This document shows positions 17,262 through 24,675 of a stretch of DNA of 64,000 bases, in pieces; position 1 is the first letter of the stretch; each line of letters opens with the position of its first letter. The DNA is from Brevundimonas sp. SORGH_AS_0993 (GTDB lineage: Bacteria; Pseudomonadota; Alphaproteobacteria; Caulobacterales; Caulobacteraceae), in assembly GCF_030818545.1 (NCBI RefSeq), contig NZ_JAUTAH010000001.1, positions 67,001 through 131,000 on the forward strand. Reading direction: 5' to 3'. The notes under the pieces are model-generated. The model saw only the letters and a list, made by a program, of their open reading frames with translations, searched no databases and was not told where the DNA came from. The translations under genes and the position numbers were made by a program.

Positions 17262-18553
17262 CGGCGGCGCGCCTTCGCGGGTGGCGTCAACGGCGCCAGC
17301 AGGCTCCACAGCCGCTCCAGCCCGCCGCCCGCCTCGGCCGCGGCCCGGCGCGCCCGCTCGCCCATGGCCTTGGCCGCGGCCGGATCGGCCAGCAGCGGCT
17401 GGACCGCCTGGGGCAGTTCGGACGGCGCCTGCACCAGGATCAGCCCGCCGGCCTGGGCCAGGGCGGCCGTCACCGTGGCCCAGTTGGCCGCGTCCGGTCC
17501 GGTGATCGTCGGCTTGGCCAGGCGTGCGGGCTCCAGCGGATTGTGGCCGCCCACCGGCGGCAGGCCCAGCGAGGGTGCGAAGGACCCGCCCATCACCACT
17601 ACGTCCGCCAGACGCAGGAACAGACCCATCTCGTTCAGGGTGTCGGCCAGATAGATGTCCGTGTCCGGCCCCAGCGTCTCCCCCCGTGAGCGCATGGCGA
17701 AGGCGTAGCCGTCGCGTCGCAGGGCGGCGGCGATGTGCGGTCCGCGCTCGGGGTGACGCGGCAGCAGGATCAGGCAGGCCCGCTCGCCCAGATGATCCAG
17801 GGCGCGGATCAGGGCGATCTCCTCGCCCTCGTGGGTGCTGGCGGCGACGACCACGGGCCGGTCCCCGATCGCGGCCGACAGGCGGTTGAAGGCGCTCGCG
17901 TCGTGGGGCAGGGGTTCGCCCGCCAGCTTCAGATTGATCAGGCCGTCGATGCGCGCGCCCAGCCGGGCCAGCCGCGCGGCCGAGGCTTGGTCCTGCGGCA
18001 GGATCAGGTCGAAGGCGCCCAGGACCGCGCGCGCCGAAGCGGGAAACCGCGCCCAGCCGTCCACCGTCTTGTCCGTGATCCGCGCGCTGACCAGGGCCAG
18101 CTTCACGTCCCGCCGACGCGCCTCCAGAAGCAGATTGGGCCACAGTTCGCTTTCGACCAGAACCCCAAGCGACGGCCGCCAGCGGTCCAGGAAGCGGGCC
18201 ACGGTCTCGGGGCCGTCCACGGGCGCATACTGATGGATCACGCCGGCCGGAAGCCGTTCGGCCAGGATCCGGGCCGAGGTCACGGTGCCGGACGTCACCA
18301 GCACCGTCAGGTCGGGCCGCGCCTTCACGAATCGTTCGACCAAGGGCAGCAGCGACAGGCTCTCGCCCACGCTGACGCCGTGCAGCCAGACCAGGTCGCC
18401 GCGCGGCCGCTCGACACGGGTGAAGCCCAGCCGCTCGTCCACCCGCGCGGATTCTTCCTTGCCGCGACTGGCGCGGCCGTCCAGCAGGCGCGGCGCCAGG
18501 GGCTCCAGCATCCGGGTCGCCAGCCGATAGGCGATCAGGGGCAGGGGCGTCAT
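17258..18553 (-). CDS. waaA: 3-deoxy-D-manno-octulosonic acid (Kdo) transferase
   Basis: Membrane-anchored glycosyltransferase of 431 residues adding Kdo to lipid A precursor. After an N-terminal hydrophobic anchor come the family motifs VWLHGVSVGESLSLLPL, VESELWPNLL and PQDQASAARLARLG. The C-terminal donor-binding half has LLPRHPERG and MGGSFAPSLGLPPVGGHNPLEPA. The start overlaps the stop of the DUF374 gene and its stop overlaps the lpxK start, so three genes are translationally coupled. Confidence 0.95.
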   Translation of the reverse strand: MTPLPLIAYRLATRMLEPLAPRLLDGRASRGKEESARVDERLGFTRVERPRGDLVWLHGVSVGESLSLLPLVERFVKARPDLTVLVTSGTVTSARILAERLPAGVIHQYAPVDGPETVARFLDRWRPSLGVLVESELWPNLLLEARRRDVKLALVSARITDKTVDGWARFPASARAVLGAFDLILPQDQASAARLARLGARIDGLINLKLAGEPLPHDASAFNRLSAAIGDRPVVVAASTHEGEEIALIRALDHLGERACLILLPRHPERGPHIAAALRRDGYAFAMRSRGETLGPDTDIYLADTLNEMGLFLRLADVVVMGGSFAPSLGLPPVGGHNPLEPARLAKPTITGPDAANWATVTAALAQAGGLILVQAPSELPQAVQPLLADPAAAKAMGERARRAAAEAGGGLERLWSLLAPLTPPAKARRR

Positions 18554-19233
18554 GGCTTCAGGCCGGTGAGGGCGTCGGCGCGGGCTTCGACGGCGTTCAG
18601 GCGCGCGGTCCAGTCGGCGACGACCTGGGCCATCTCTGCGCCTTCGGGATAGTCGGCCCGGTCCCAGACGACGGCGCCCTTGCCGAAGGGCAGGGGCAGG
18701 ACCGCCCGGTCCCAGCTTTTCAGCCGGATCGCCGGGCTGCACGACAGGCCGATGAACAGAGCCGGGGCGCCCGACAGTTTCGCCATCAGGGGCAGGCCCT
18801 CTGCCATGACCTTGGCCGGGCCGCGCGGGCCGTCCGGGGTGATCGCCAGGGCGCCGACCTTCAACTGTTTCAGCCCGTCGCGCAGGGCCTGCGCGCCCCC
18901 TTTGGCCGTCTGCGCCTTGTCCTTGTTGGTCGAAGAGCCGCGCACGGCCGGAAAGCCCTGACGCGCCACCGCCTTGGCGATGAATTCCCCATCGGCCGAC
19001 AGGGAGATCAGGGCCTTGGCCGGCTGCGCCCGGTTCACCGGCCAGCACGCGGGCGCCAGGGCGATGCGCGAATGCCAGAAGACGCAGAGCACCCCGCCGC
19101 CCTGCGCCCACACCGCCTCAGCCGCCGGCTGGTTCTCGTGCGTCCAGCGGATGGTGGCGACGCAGAACTGCATCCATTTCGCCAGGGTCCAGGCCAGGGC
19201 CGACTGGACGACCGGGTTGCTCAGCGGCCTCAC
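18550..19233 (-). CDS. Lysophospholipid acyltransferase-like protein (DUF374)
   Basis: Protein of 227 residues of the DUF374 family, related to lysophospholipid/lipid A acyltransferases. Motifs seen are LCVFWHSRIALAP (an HxR-type replacement of the usual HX4D) and ITPDGPRGPAKVM. One N-terminal hydrophobic segment suggests peripheral or single-pass membrane attachment. It overlaps msbA upstream and waaA downstream by 4 bases each. Position inside the lipid A block suggests a role in LPS acylation, but the activity is not established for this family. Confidence 0.85.
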   Translation of the reverse strand: MRPLSNPVVQSALAWTLAKWMQFCVATIRWTHENQPAAEAVWAQGGGVLCVFWHSRIALAPACWPVNRAQPAKALISLSADGEFIAKAVARQGFPAVRGSSTNKDKAQTAKGGAQALRDGLKQLKVGALAITPDGPRGPAKVMAEGLPLMAKLSGAPALFIGLSCSPAIRLKSWDRAVLPLPFGKGAVVWDRADYPEGAEMAQVVADWTARLNAVEARADALTGLKP

Positions 19234-20003
19234 GTCACGGTCTCGATGGTGGGCGAAGCGCCGTCCAGCGACTGCTGCCTGGCCAGACGGGAATAGAGGC
19301 CGCCCCGGGCGACCAGGGCGTCGTGCGACCCTTCCTCGACCACGCGACCGGCCTCGATCACATAGATGCGGTCGGCGTTCCTGACGGTCGACAGGCGGTG
19401 AGCGATCATCAGGGTCGCGCGACCCTGCATCAGACGCTCCAGCGCCGCCTGCACCAGAGCCTCGCTCTCGGTGTCCAGGGCGCTGGTCGCCTCGTCCAGC
19501 AGCAGGATGGGCGCGTCCTTCAAAAAGGCGCGGGCGATGGCGATGCGCTGGCGCTGACCGCCCGACAGACGCAGGCCCGCCTCGCCCGCGCGGGTGTCGT
19601 ACCCTTGGGGCAGGGCGACGACGAAATCGTGGGCGGCGGCGGCGCGGGCGGCGGCCTCGATCTGCGCCTGCGTCGCGCCCGGCCGGCCGTAGGCGATGTT
19701 GGCGGCGATCGTGTCGTCGAACAGGAAGGGTTCCTGCGTCACCAGGGCGATATGGTCGCGCAGGTCGTGGATACGCAGACGCCGCACGTCCTGGCCATTG
19801 ATCGTCACCGCCCCGCCGGTCACGTCGTAGAAACGCGGCAACAGGCTCAGGATCGTGCTCTTACCCCCGCCCGACGGCCCGACCAGGGCCACCGTCTCGC
19901 CCGGCGTGACCCGCAGCGACACCTGACCCAGCGTCGGGGCGTCCGTCCCGGCATAGGCGAAGGAAACGTGATCCAACGCCACCTCCACCGGCCCGGCGGG
20001 CAA
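19230..20003 (-). CDS. msbA: MsbA-like ABC exporter, nucleotide-binding half (second part of a frameshifted gene)
   Basis: This frame holds the ATPase domain of an exporter whose membrane domain is read in another frame at 19861-21060. Walker A (GPSGGGKST), the Q-loop (TQEPFLFDD), the signature LSGGQRQRIAIARA, Walker B (ILLLDEATSALD) and the switch His (IAHRLST) are all intact. The apparent TTG start at 20003 has no independent role: the frame is joined to the upstream part if one C is removed from the C6 run (plus strand G run 20004-20009). The function would be lipid A flipping, fitting the neighbouring LPS genes. Confidence 0.88.
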   Translation of the reverse strand: MPAGPVEVALDHVSFAYAGTDAPTLGQVSLRVTPGETVALVGPSGGGKSTILSLLPRFYDVTGGAVTINGQDVRRLRIHDLRDHIALVTQEPFLFDDTIAANIAYGRPGATQAQIEAAARAAAAHDFVVALPQGYDTRAGEAGLRLSGGQRQRIAIARAFLKDAPILLLDEATSALDTESEALVQAALERLMQGRATLMIAHRLSTVRNADRIYVIEAGRVVEEGSHDALVARGGLYSRLARQQSLDGASPTIETVT

Positions 20004-21060
20004 GGGGGGCGGCGTCGGCGGCCTCGCGGATTTCGGGCTGGATGTCCAGGGCGGCGAACAGGCGGCGTGCGGCCGTGAAGCCCTCGCTCATGACCGTGGC
20101 CAGGTTCGTTACCTGACGCAGCGCCTGGCCGGCCGCCAGCAGCATGCCGATGAAGGCGGCGAACCCGCCCACCGTCATGTCGCCCGACTGCGCGCGCCAT
20201 CCGGCATAGGCCATGACGGCGGCGACGACGATATAGGCGACCAGATCGCTGGACGGCCCGGCGAAGGCGCGGGCGTTCGCGCCCTTGATGACGTGGCGCT
20301 GGCGACGGGCGACCACCTCCGCGACGCGGTCCTGTTCGGCGGCCTCGCGGTTCTCGATCTTGATCAGGCGCACCCCGTCCAGATTCTCCATCAGGGCGGT
20401 GGACAGGTTCTCGGTCTCGGCCATGGCCCCCACGGCGGCCTTGCGCGTCTTGCGCCCGAACCGGCGCAGCACCAGCGCCACCAGCGGCACGCCCAGCAGC
20501 ACCACGATGGTCAACTGCCAGTCGATGAATCCCATGTAGATCAGCACCGCGATCAGGGTCAGCAGGTTCTGGGTGTAGTTGACCACGCCAGACGTGAAGG
20601 CCTCGCGCACCATATTGGCGTCGAACAGGACGGAAGAGACGAAACCGCCCGAATGCTGGCTCCGCAGCCGCGCCAGATCGGCGCGGATCATGGCCCCGAA
20701 CAGGCGAATCTGGATGTCGCCGACGATGGTATGCCCCAGCCGGTTGACCAGGGCCGCCTGACCCAGCGCCGCCAGGGTCCGAGCGATGGCGACGGTCAGG
20801 ATGGCGACCGGAATCCAGACGACCGCCTTGTCCGCCGGGAAGGTCACGAGGCCGAACAGGCTGATCGGCTTGGTTCCGCCCAGGAACAGACCGTTCACCG
20901 CCGGCTCCAGCAGCTTCAGCAGCGCCGCCGTCAGCAGGCCGGTGATCGCCGCGCACAGCACCGACAGGATCAGCGATCCCTTGTGCCGGGACAGATAGTC
21001 GCGCCAGATCCGCGCCAACAGGGCGCGCAGCGGCATGGTCTCGGAGGCGGCGACGGTCAT
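19861..21060 (-). CDS. msbA: MsbA-like ABC exporter, transmembrane half (first part of a frameshifted gene)
   Basis: The N-terminal part gives a six-helix ABC exporter membrane domain: SLILSVLCAAITGLLTAALL, WIPVAILTVAIARTL, QNLLTLIAVLIYMGFI and others. The coupling region ENREAAEQDRV and the segment ALRQVTNLATVMSEGF are also family-typical. After IREAADAAP the frame leaves the family and runs on to 19861 as nonsense. Reading CCCC as one codon (or deleting one C at 20004-20009) gives P-L-P-A-G-P-V-E-V and joins the ATPase domain, for a protein of about 600 residues. ATG 21060 is chosen; extension to 21147 lacks family character. Confidence 0.85.
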   Translation of the reverse strand: MTVAASETMPLRALLARIWRDYLSRHKGSLILSVLCAAITGLLTAALLKLLEPAVNGLFLGGTKPISLFGLVTFPADKAVVWIPVAILTVAIARTLAALGQAALVNRLGHTIVGDIQIRLFGAMIRADLARLRSQHSGGFVSSVLFDANMVREAFTSGVVNYTQNLLTLIAVLIYMGFIDWQLTIVVLLGVPLVALVLRRFGRKTRKAAVGAMAETENLSTALMENLDGVRLIKIENREAAEQDRVAEVVARRQRHVIKGANARAFAGPSSDLVAYIVVAAVMAYAGWRAQSGDMTVGGFAAFIGMLLAAGQALRQVTNLATVMSEGFTAARRLFAALDIQPEIREAADAAPLARRAGGGGVGSRFLRLCRDGRPDAGSGVAAGHAGRDGGPGRAVGRG

Positions 21061-21176
21061 CGGCTCTCGGTCCTCCGCCCCGTCGCCCAAGTCAAGGCTT
21101 GAACCGCGATCCGCCCGTCCGCGCTTGAAGGCGACGGTCTCCTTCACTAGGTTCGGGCTGCGGGTTCGCCCGCATT

Positions 21177-21312
21177 GTTCTCAGGGCGGGGTGAAATTCC
21201 CCACCGGCGGTAAGGCGGCGACGCCAAGCCCGCGAGCGCTCTCCCGGTTTGGAGAGGTCAGCAGATCCGGTGCGATTCCGGGGCCGACGGTATAGTCCGG
21301 ATGAAAGAGAAC
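21177..21312 (+). ncRNA. FMN riboswitch (RFN element)
   Basis: All conserved FMN aptamer blocks are present in order: GTTCTCAGGGCGGGGTGAAA, TTCCCCACCGGCGGTAA, a GCCCGCGAGCGCT helix, GGTCAGCAGATCCGGTG, ATTCCGGGGCCGACGGTATAGTC and CGGATGAAAGAGAAC. GTTCTC and GAGAAC form the closing P1 stem. It lies about 100 bases upstream of the flavin transporter gene on the same strand. FMN binding should turn the gene off. Confidence 0.97.
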
Positions 21313-21375
21313 GGGACCAACGCCTCGTCGGCGTTCGTCGCCCCGCGCCGGGCGGCGGCTCGGCGCGTCGTCGCC

Positions 21376-21400
21376 CGTAACCCTGGGGAAATTGGTTACG
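21376..21400 (+). promoter_or_regulatory. Hairpin between the FMN aptamer and the ribosome site
   Basis: CGTAACC (21376-21382) and GGTTACG (21394-21400) form a perfect 7-bp stem with an 11-nt loop containing CTGGGGAAATT. The AAAGGA ribosome site starts right at its foot (21401). With no U run after it, control is more likely translational than by termination; the hairpin is a candidate expression-platform element. Confidence 0.55.
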
Positions 21401-21413
21401 GAAAGGACGACCC

Positions 21414-22394
21414 TTGAACCCGATTTCCTCGTCTAACCCCGGGTCTGATCCCGGCGCCGCCTCCATGGGCGCGCTGCTGATGCTGTCGGCCAGCCTGGCG
21501 TTCGCCGCCGCCAATACGCTTCAGTCGGTCTTGCCCCAGCAGTTCGGCATGAGCTCCACCGGCATGGCCTTCTGGCAATATCTGGTCGCCTCGGCGCTGA
21601 TGCTGCCGATCGTGCTTCGGATCGGCCTGCACAGGCTGAAGACGCGCCATCCGCTGGCGCATGAGGCGCGGGCCTTATCATCGGCCCTGGGCGTCCATGT
21701 CTTCGTCTATGGCTTCGCTTCCGGCGTGCCGATCTGGCAGATGGTGACGCTGCTTGCGACCGGGCCGCTGTTCGTCATCGTCGGCTCCAGCCTGTTTCTG
21801 CGCGAACGAGTATCCGGCGCCCGGCTGGGCGCGGCCCTGGCCGGTTTCGTCGGCGCCGTCGTGGTGTCGGGCGTGGGGACGGAGCGGCTGGACTGGCCCG
21901 CCCTGACGCCGATCCTGGCCGCCGCCCTGTGGGCGACCACCGATGTCCTGACCCGCTGGCTGGCGCGCGAGGAGACGGCCGAGACCCTGACGATCTCCCT
22001 CCTGGTGCTGATCACTCCGAACCACCTGGCCATACTGCTGCTGGCCAACGCCTTCGCCTTCGTCCTGCCGGCCGGCGTCGCCACGGGCCTGCCCTTCGCC
22101 CTGCCGCAGGGCGCGGGCCTGCTGCTTCTGCTGGCGCTGGGCGGGCTGACGGCGGCGGCGCAGTATCTGCTGGCCTCGGCCTATCGGCGGGCGGATGCAG
22201 CCTATCTTCAGCCCTTCGCCGACCTCAAGGCGCCGCTGGCCGGCCTGGTGGGGTGGATGCTGCTGGGTCAGACGCCGTCCGTCTGGTTCTGGCCGGGCGC
22301 AGCCCTGATCGTGGGGGCCTCGATCTTCATCTTCTGGGTCGAAAATCGGGGGCTGACAGGCCCGACCGCCGCCCCGGTGGCAGGCGAAGGATGA
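21414..22394 (+). CDS. ribN: Riboflavin importer, EamA/DMT family (RibN type)
   Basis: Membrane protein of 326 residues with about ten helices in two EamA halves (drug/metabolite transporter fold). An FMN riboswitch immediately upstream marks it as a flavin transporter; riboswitch-controlled EamA importers in alphaproteobacteria are the RibN group. The TTG at 21414 is preferred because an AAGGACG ribosome site sits directly before it; an ATG at residue 19 is the alternative. The specific flavin and direction of transport are inferred from family and regulation. Confidence 0.85.
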   Translation: MNPISSSNPGSDPGAASMGALLMLSASLAFAAANTLQSVLPQQFGMSSTGMAFWQYLVASALMLPIVLRIGLHRLKTRHPLAHEARALSSALGVHVFVYGFASGVPIWQMVTLLATGPLFVIVGSSLFLRERVSGARLGAALAGFVGAVVVSGVGTERLDWPALTPILAAALWATTDVLTRWLAREETAETLTISLLVLITPNHLAILLLANAFAFVLPAGVATGLPFALPQGAGLLLLLALGGLTAAAQYLLASAYRRADAAYLQPFADLKAPLAGLVGWMLLGQTPSVWFWPGAALIVGASIFIFWVENRGLTGPTAAPVAGEG

Positions 22395-22425
22395 CGCGGC
22401 GGCCGCGGATCGCTATCTGGCCTCC

Positions 22426-23091
22426 ATGTCGCGTTTCGACCTCTCCACCGCCTGGGGCCGCTTCAAGGCTCGTTGGCATTACTTTTGGGCGGACCATGCG
22501 TTTTTGCGCGTGGCCTTCTCCAACGCCCACTGGCTGGGGCCGGATCTGGTGCGCACCAACCAGCCGTCGCCGCGCCAACTGGCCTATTGGCAGTCGAAGG
22601 GCGTCAAGACGGTCATCAACCTGCGGGGCGAACGGGACGAGGGCTATTACTGGCTGGAGAAGGACGCCTGCGAACGCCTGGGCCTGACGCTGATCGACGC
22701 CCCGCTGGACTCCCGCGACCCGCCTCAGCGCGACCGCATCCACCGCGCCCGCGACCTGTTCAGGTCCATCGAATATCCGGTGCTGATCCACTGCAAGTCC
22801 GGCGCGGACCGGGCGGGGATGATGGCGGTCTTCTATCGCCACTTCCACCTGGGCGAACCGATCTCGGTCGCCATGAGCCAGTTGTCCAAGAAATACCTGC
22901 ACTCGCGCGAGGGTCTGACCGGCGTGCTGGACTATACGCTGGAGAAATATGTCGCCGAGGTCGAACCGCGGGGGATCAGCTTCATCGACTGGATCGACAG
23001 TCCCGACTACGACCCTCAGGCCATCCGCGCCGCGTTCAAAGCCAGCTGGTGGGGCACGCTGCTGACCGACAAGCTGTTACGGCGGGAGTAG
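22426..23091 (+). CDS. Dual-specificity / tyrosine phosphatase family protein
   Basis: Protein of 221 residues with a cysteine phosphatase domain. The P-loop CX5R is visible as IHCKSGADRAG, and the general acid region is probably APLDSRDPP. The N-terminal segment TVINLRGERDEGYY matches the DSP-like family found beside LPS and polysaccharide genes in alphaproteobacteria. It follows ribN by 31 bases on the same strand, so cotranscription under the riboswitch is possible. The substrate (protein, lipid or sugar phosphate) is unknown. Confidence 0.82.
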   Translation: MSRFDLSTAWGRFKARWHYFWADHAFLRVAFSNAHWLGPDLVRTNQPSPRQLAYWQSKGVKTVINLRGERDEGYYWLEKDACERLGLTLIDAPLDSRDPPQRDRIHRARDLFRSIEYPVLIHCKSGADRAGMMAVFYRHFHLGEPISVAMSQLSKKYLHSREGLTGVLDYTLEKYVAEVEPRGISFIDWIDSPDYDPQAIRAAFKASWWGTLLTDKLLRRE

Positions 23092-23104
23092 GGGGCGCCC
23101 TGTC

Positions 23105-23233
23105 CGTCATTCGGGGGCTGAGCGTAGCCGAACAACCCGGAAGCCCGGGCCGCGTTCCCGGCGCCGATGACTTCGACAGAGGAAAATGTCCCCCTGTGTT
23201 CCGGGTTCGGCCTGCGGCCGCCCCGGAATGACG
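23105..23233. repeat. REPIN-like inverted pair of GTCATTCCGGGG repeats
   Basis: The left arm starts cgtcattcgggg (23105-23116) and continues through gagcgtagccgaac to aacccggaa (23134-23142). The right arm is its inverse: ttccgggtt (23199-23207), cggcctgcggccg, then ccccggaatgacg (23221-23233). The two arms can fold into one long hairpin with a central loop of about 55 bases. It separates convergent genes. Confidence 0.7.
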
Positions 23234-23244
23234 AAGGTGTTCGC

Positions 23245-23448
23245 TCAGCCCCACGGGCCGGTCTTGTCGCCTTCGCCGCGCTCGCGCGCCTCGGCCGCCA
23301 GTTCGGCGTCGCGGCGGGCCTTGCGGTCGGCCTCCCACCGCTTGAACCAGCGCCCATAGCTGATCTTGTCGCGCAGCGAGAAGCTGAACAGCGCCAGCAC
23401 GGCCAAAAGGCCGACCAGTTGGAAGATCTGCTGCGGTTCCAGGGTCAT
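23245..23448 (-). CDS. Small single-pass membrane protein (67 aa)
   Basis: An N-terminal helix (IFQLVGLLAVLALFSFSL) is followed by a strongly charged cytoplasmic tail rich in Arg, Glu and Ala (RWEADRKARRDAELAAEARE), which is likely helical. No family recognised. It lies downstream of the DUF4170 gene in the same direction (79-base gap) and probably ends the pmbA-cysQ-DUF4170 transcript. Confidence 0.65.
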   Translation of the reverse strand: MTLEPQQIFQLVGLLAVLALFSFSLRDKISYGRWFKRWEADRKARRDAELAAEARERGEGDKTGPWG

Positions 23449-23526
23449 GGTCGCTCTCGCATACAGATTGAAACGTCGGACCGGGGCGACGGTTCGGCGC
23501 CCCGATGTCGCAGGATCAGCCCGGCC

Positions 23527-23772
23527 TCAGGCCGCGTCGCCGCGCGGATCGATCAGCTTGTGGGCGTGCAGGATGAAGTAGCGCATGTGGGCGTTGTCGA
23601 CGGTGGCCTGGGCGCGCGCCTTCCACGCCTTCTTGGCGTCTTCATAGTTGCCGAAGGCGCCCACGAACTCCACCTGCGACAGGTCGCGGAAGGTCGGCTC
23701 GCCCAGGTGGCGAAGCTCGCCGCCGATCACGAGGTGCAGAAGTTGCGGCGCGGCGGCGTTCTGATCGGTCAT
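23527..23772 (-). CDS. DUF4170 family protein
   Basis: Protein of 81 residues. LLHLVIGGEL near the start, VEFVGAFGNYEDAKKAWKA in the middle and MRYFILHAHKLIDP near the end match the alphaproteobacterial DUF4170 family. An AGGA ribosome site precedes the ATG. Its position between cysQ and the LPS genes is conserved in related bacteria. The function is unknown. Confidence 0.85.
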   Translation of the reverse strand: MTDQNAAAPQLLHLVIGGELRHLGEPTFRDLSQVEFVGAFGNYEDAKKAWKARAQATVDNAHMRYFILHAHKLIDPRGDAA

Positions 23773-23862
23773 CGAAAATCCTGAGGCTGGGGAGGTCCTT
23801 GACGCGCGATTTAGGCCCAGAAGGCTTAAGGATCAATCTTCGCGGGGATTTCGACCCCGGTT

Positions 23863-24675
23863 TCAGGACGAAAGCGGCACGTTTTTACACCGCTGCACGA
23901 TCAGCGGCTGCAGTGCGGGGGCCGCGCAGACCAGGCTGGCCTGGCGCGGATCGGGCCGATTGAATCTCCACGGGCGGCCGTGGTGGTCGCTGACCTTGGC
24001 TCCGGCCTCCTCGGCGATAAGGCAGCCGGCCGCCACGTCCCAGTCCCATTTGGGCGTCAGCGCAAGCGCGGCGTCGAAGGCGCCGGCCGCCACCAGCGCC
24101 ATGCGATAGGCCAGGGCGTTGCGCTTTTCGAACCGCATCGGCGGCCAGGGCTCGTCGTCGAACCAGTGCGCCTCGATCAGGCGCGCATCACCCAGGATGG
24201 AAGCGTCCTCCAGCGTGTCCAGATCGGACGCCTGGATGGGCCGGTCGTTGCGGCGCGCCCCGCCGCCGCGCACGGCTGCATAGGTTTCCTCGACTTCGGG
24301 CGCATGGATGACGGCGGCGACCACCGCCCCGTCCTCGACCACGGCGATGGGCACGCACCACCAGGGTTTTCGCTTCATATAGGCCACGGTGCCGTCGATC
24401 GGATCGACGACGAAGATGCGCCGCCTGGACAGGCGATCCGGCGAGTCCGCCGTCTCTTCCGACAACCAGCCATAGTCGGGCCGCGCCGCCAGCAGCCGGT
24501 CCTTCAAAAGGGCGTCGACCTTCAGATCGCCGCTGGTGACGGGCGACCCGCCGATCTTGGTCTCGATCTTCAGGCCCCGTTCGCGCTCGGCCACGGCCAG
24601 GGCGCCGGCGTCCAGCGCCGCCTGACGGATCAGCGCCAGATCGGCGTCCCAATCCTGTTTCGAGCGGTCGATCAT
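23863..24675 (-). CDS. cysQ: 3'(2'),5'-bisphosphate nucleotidase / inositol monophosphatase family
   Basis: Phosphatase of 270 residues. The metal-binding motifs are LSEET (Glu), VVDPIDGTVAYMKR (Asp-Pro-Ile-Asp-Gly-Thr) and KWDWDVAAG. CysQ-type enzymes remove the 3' phosphate of PAP from sulfate assimilation; inositol phosphate is the alternative substrate. The start at 24675 overlaps the pmbA stop (ATGA), so pmbA and this gene are coupled. The longer ORF through pmbA is rejected. Confidence 0.88.
   Translation of the reverse strand: MIDRSKQDWDADLALIRQAALDAGALAVAERERGLKIETKIGGSPVTSGDLKVDALLKDRLLAARPDYGWLSEETADSPDRLSRRRIFVVDPIDGTVAYMKRKPWWCVPIAVVEDGAVVAAVIHAPEVEETYAAVRGGGARRNDRPIQASDLDTLEDASILGDARLIEAHWFDDEPWPPMRFEKRNALAYRMALVAAGAFDAALALTPKWDWDVAAGCLIAEEAGAKVSDHHGRPWRFNRPDPRQASLVCAAPALQPLIVQRCKNVPLSS

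Noticed and set aside
16245-19111. Very long minus-strand frames apparently fusing lpxK, waaA and the acyltransferase
   Set aside because: High GC content keeps other frames open; the real starts overlap the upstream stops by ATGA, and the extra residues match no family.
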